5,807 bases of DNA, from contig JAJQDF010000029.1 of assembly GCA_021202325.1 (NCBI GenBank), forward strand, positions 1 to 5,807, given 5' to 3'. The notes under the pieces were generated by a model that was not told where the DNA came from, did not search any database, and saw nothing but the letters and a program-made list of their open reading frames with translations. The DNA is from Clostridiales bacterium. GTDB lineage: Bacteria; Bacillota; Clostridia; Lachnospirales; Anaerotignaceae. Both the position numbers and the translations under genes were made by a program. This document shows, one piece after another, positions 5,800 through 5,807 of this stretch (its first letter is position 1; every line of letters starts with the position of its first letter).

Positions 5800-5807
5800 T
5801 GCATTTG

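Noticed and set aside
5782..5807. Plus-strand ATG at 5782 open to the right edge
   Set aside because: It has no ribosome binding site, only 8 codons are visible, and it overlaps the minus-strand promoter.

Overview
The window looks like the chromosome of an anaerobic, low-to-moderate GC Firmicute, most likely a Clostridia (Lachnospiraceae-like) gut or rumen bacterium. The evidence is strong AGGAGG-type ribosome binding sites, a Gram-positive lipoprotein signal, AT-rich spacers, and an acyl-CoA dehydrogenase-etfB-etfA operon of the kind used in butyrate-type energy metabolism. This placement is inference; no rRNA or other marker gene is present.

Layout. A short AT-rich spacer (1-117) carries a plausible promoter and a strong RBS. 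It leads into a two-gene plus-strand unit: a lipoprotein substrate-binding protein of the iron-complex/cobalamin ABC uptake family (118-1080) and, 14 nt later, a CysG-type fusion of precorrin-2 dehydrogenase/ferrochelatase with uroporphyrinogen-III methyltransferase (1095-2459). A strong hairpin at 2474-2510, with T-rich tails on both sides, ends this unit and also the convergent operon. On the minus strand, reading leftwards from the right edge, there is a promoter with a Rex-like operator, a leader of about 150 nt containing a terminator-like hairpin, then acyl-CoA dehydrogenase (5610-4465), etfB (4414-3620) and etfA (3569-2547). The two spacers in this operon are both 50 nt.

How the genes work together. 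The left unit ties tetrapyrrole synthesis (uroporphyrinogen III to precorrin-2, sirohydrochlorin and siroheme, also the entry to cobalamin) to uptake of a metal chelate or corrinoid. The transporter's permease and ATPase are not in the window. The right unit encodes a complete acyl-CoA dehydrogenase/electron-transferring flavoprotein module. Its EtfB and EtfA resemble the NADH-dependent, electron-bifurcating group that reduces an enoyl-CoA and ferredoxin together. The usual butyrate partners (thl, crt, hbd) are not inside the window, and the module has its own promoter, so the acyl substrate is not settled.

I see no mobile element, CRISPR array, RNA gene or wholly unknown protein family. The most interesting signals are regulatory (Rex-like site plus leader hairpin) and the altered SAM-loop motif in the CysG-type protein. 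There is no gene-free stretch over 300 nt; the longest is the 197 nt at the right edge.
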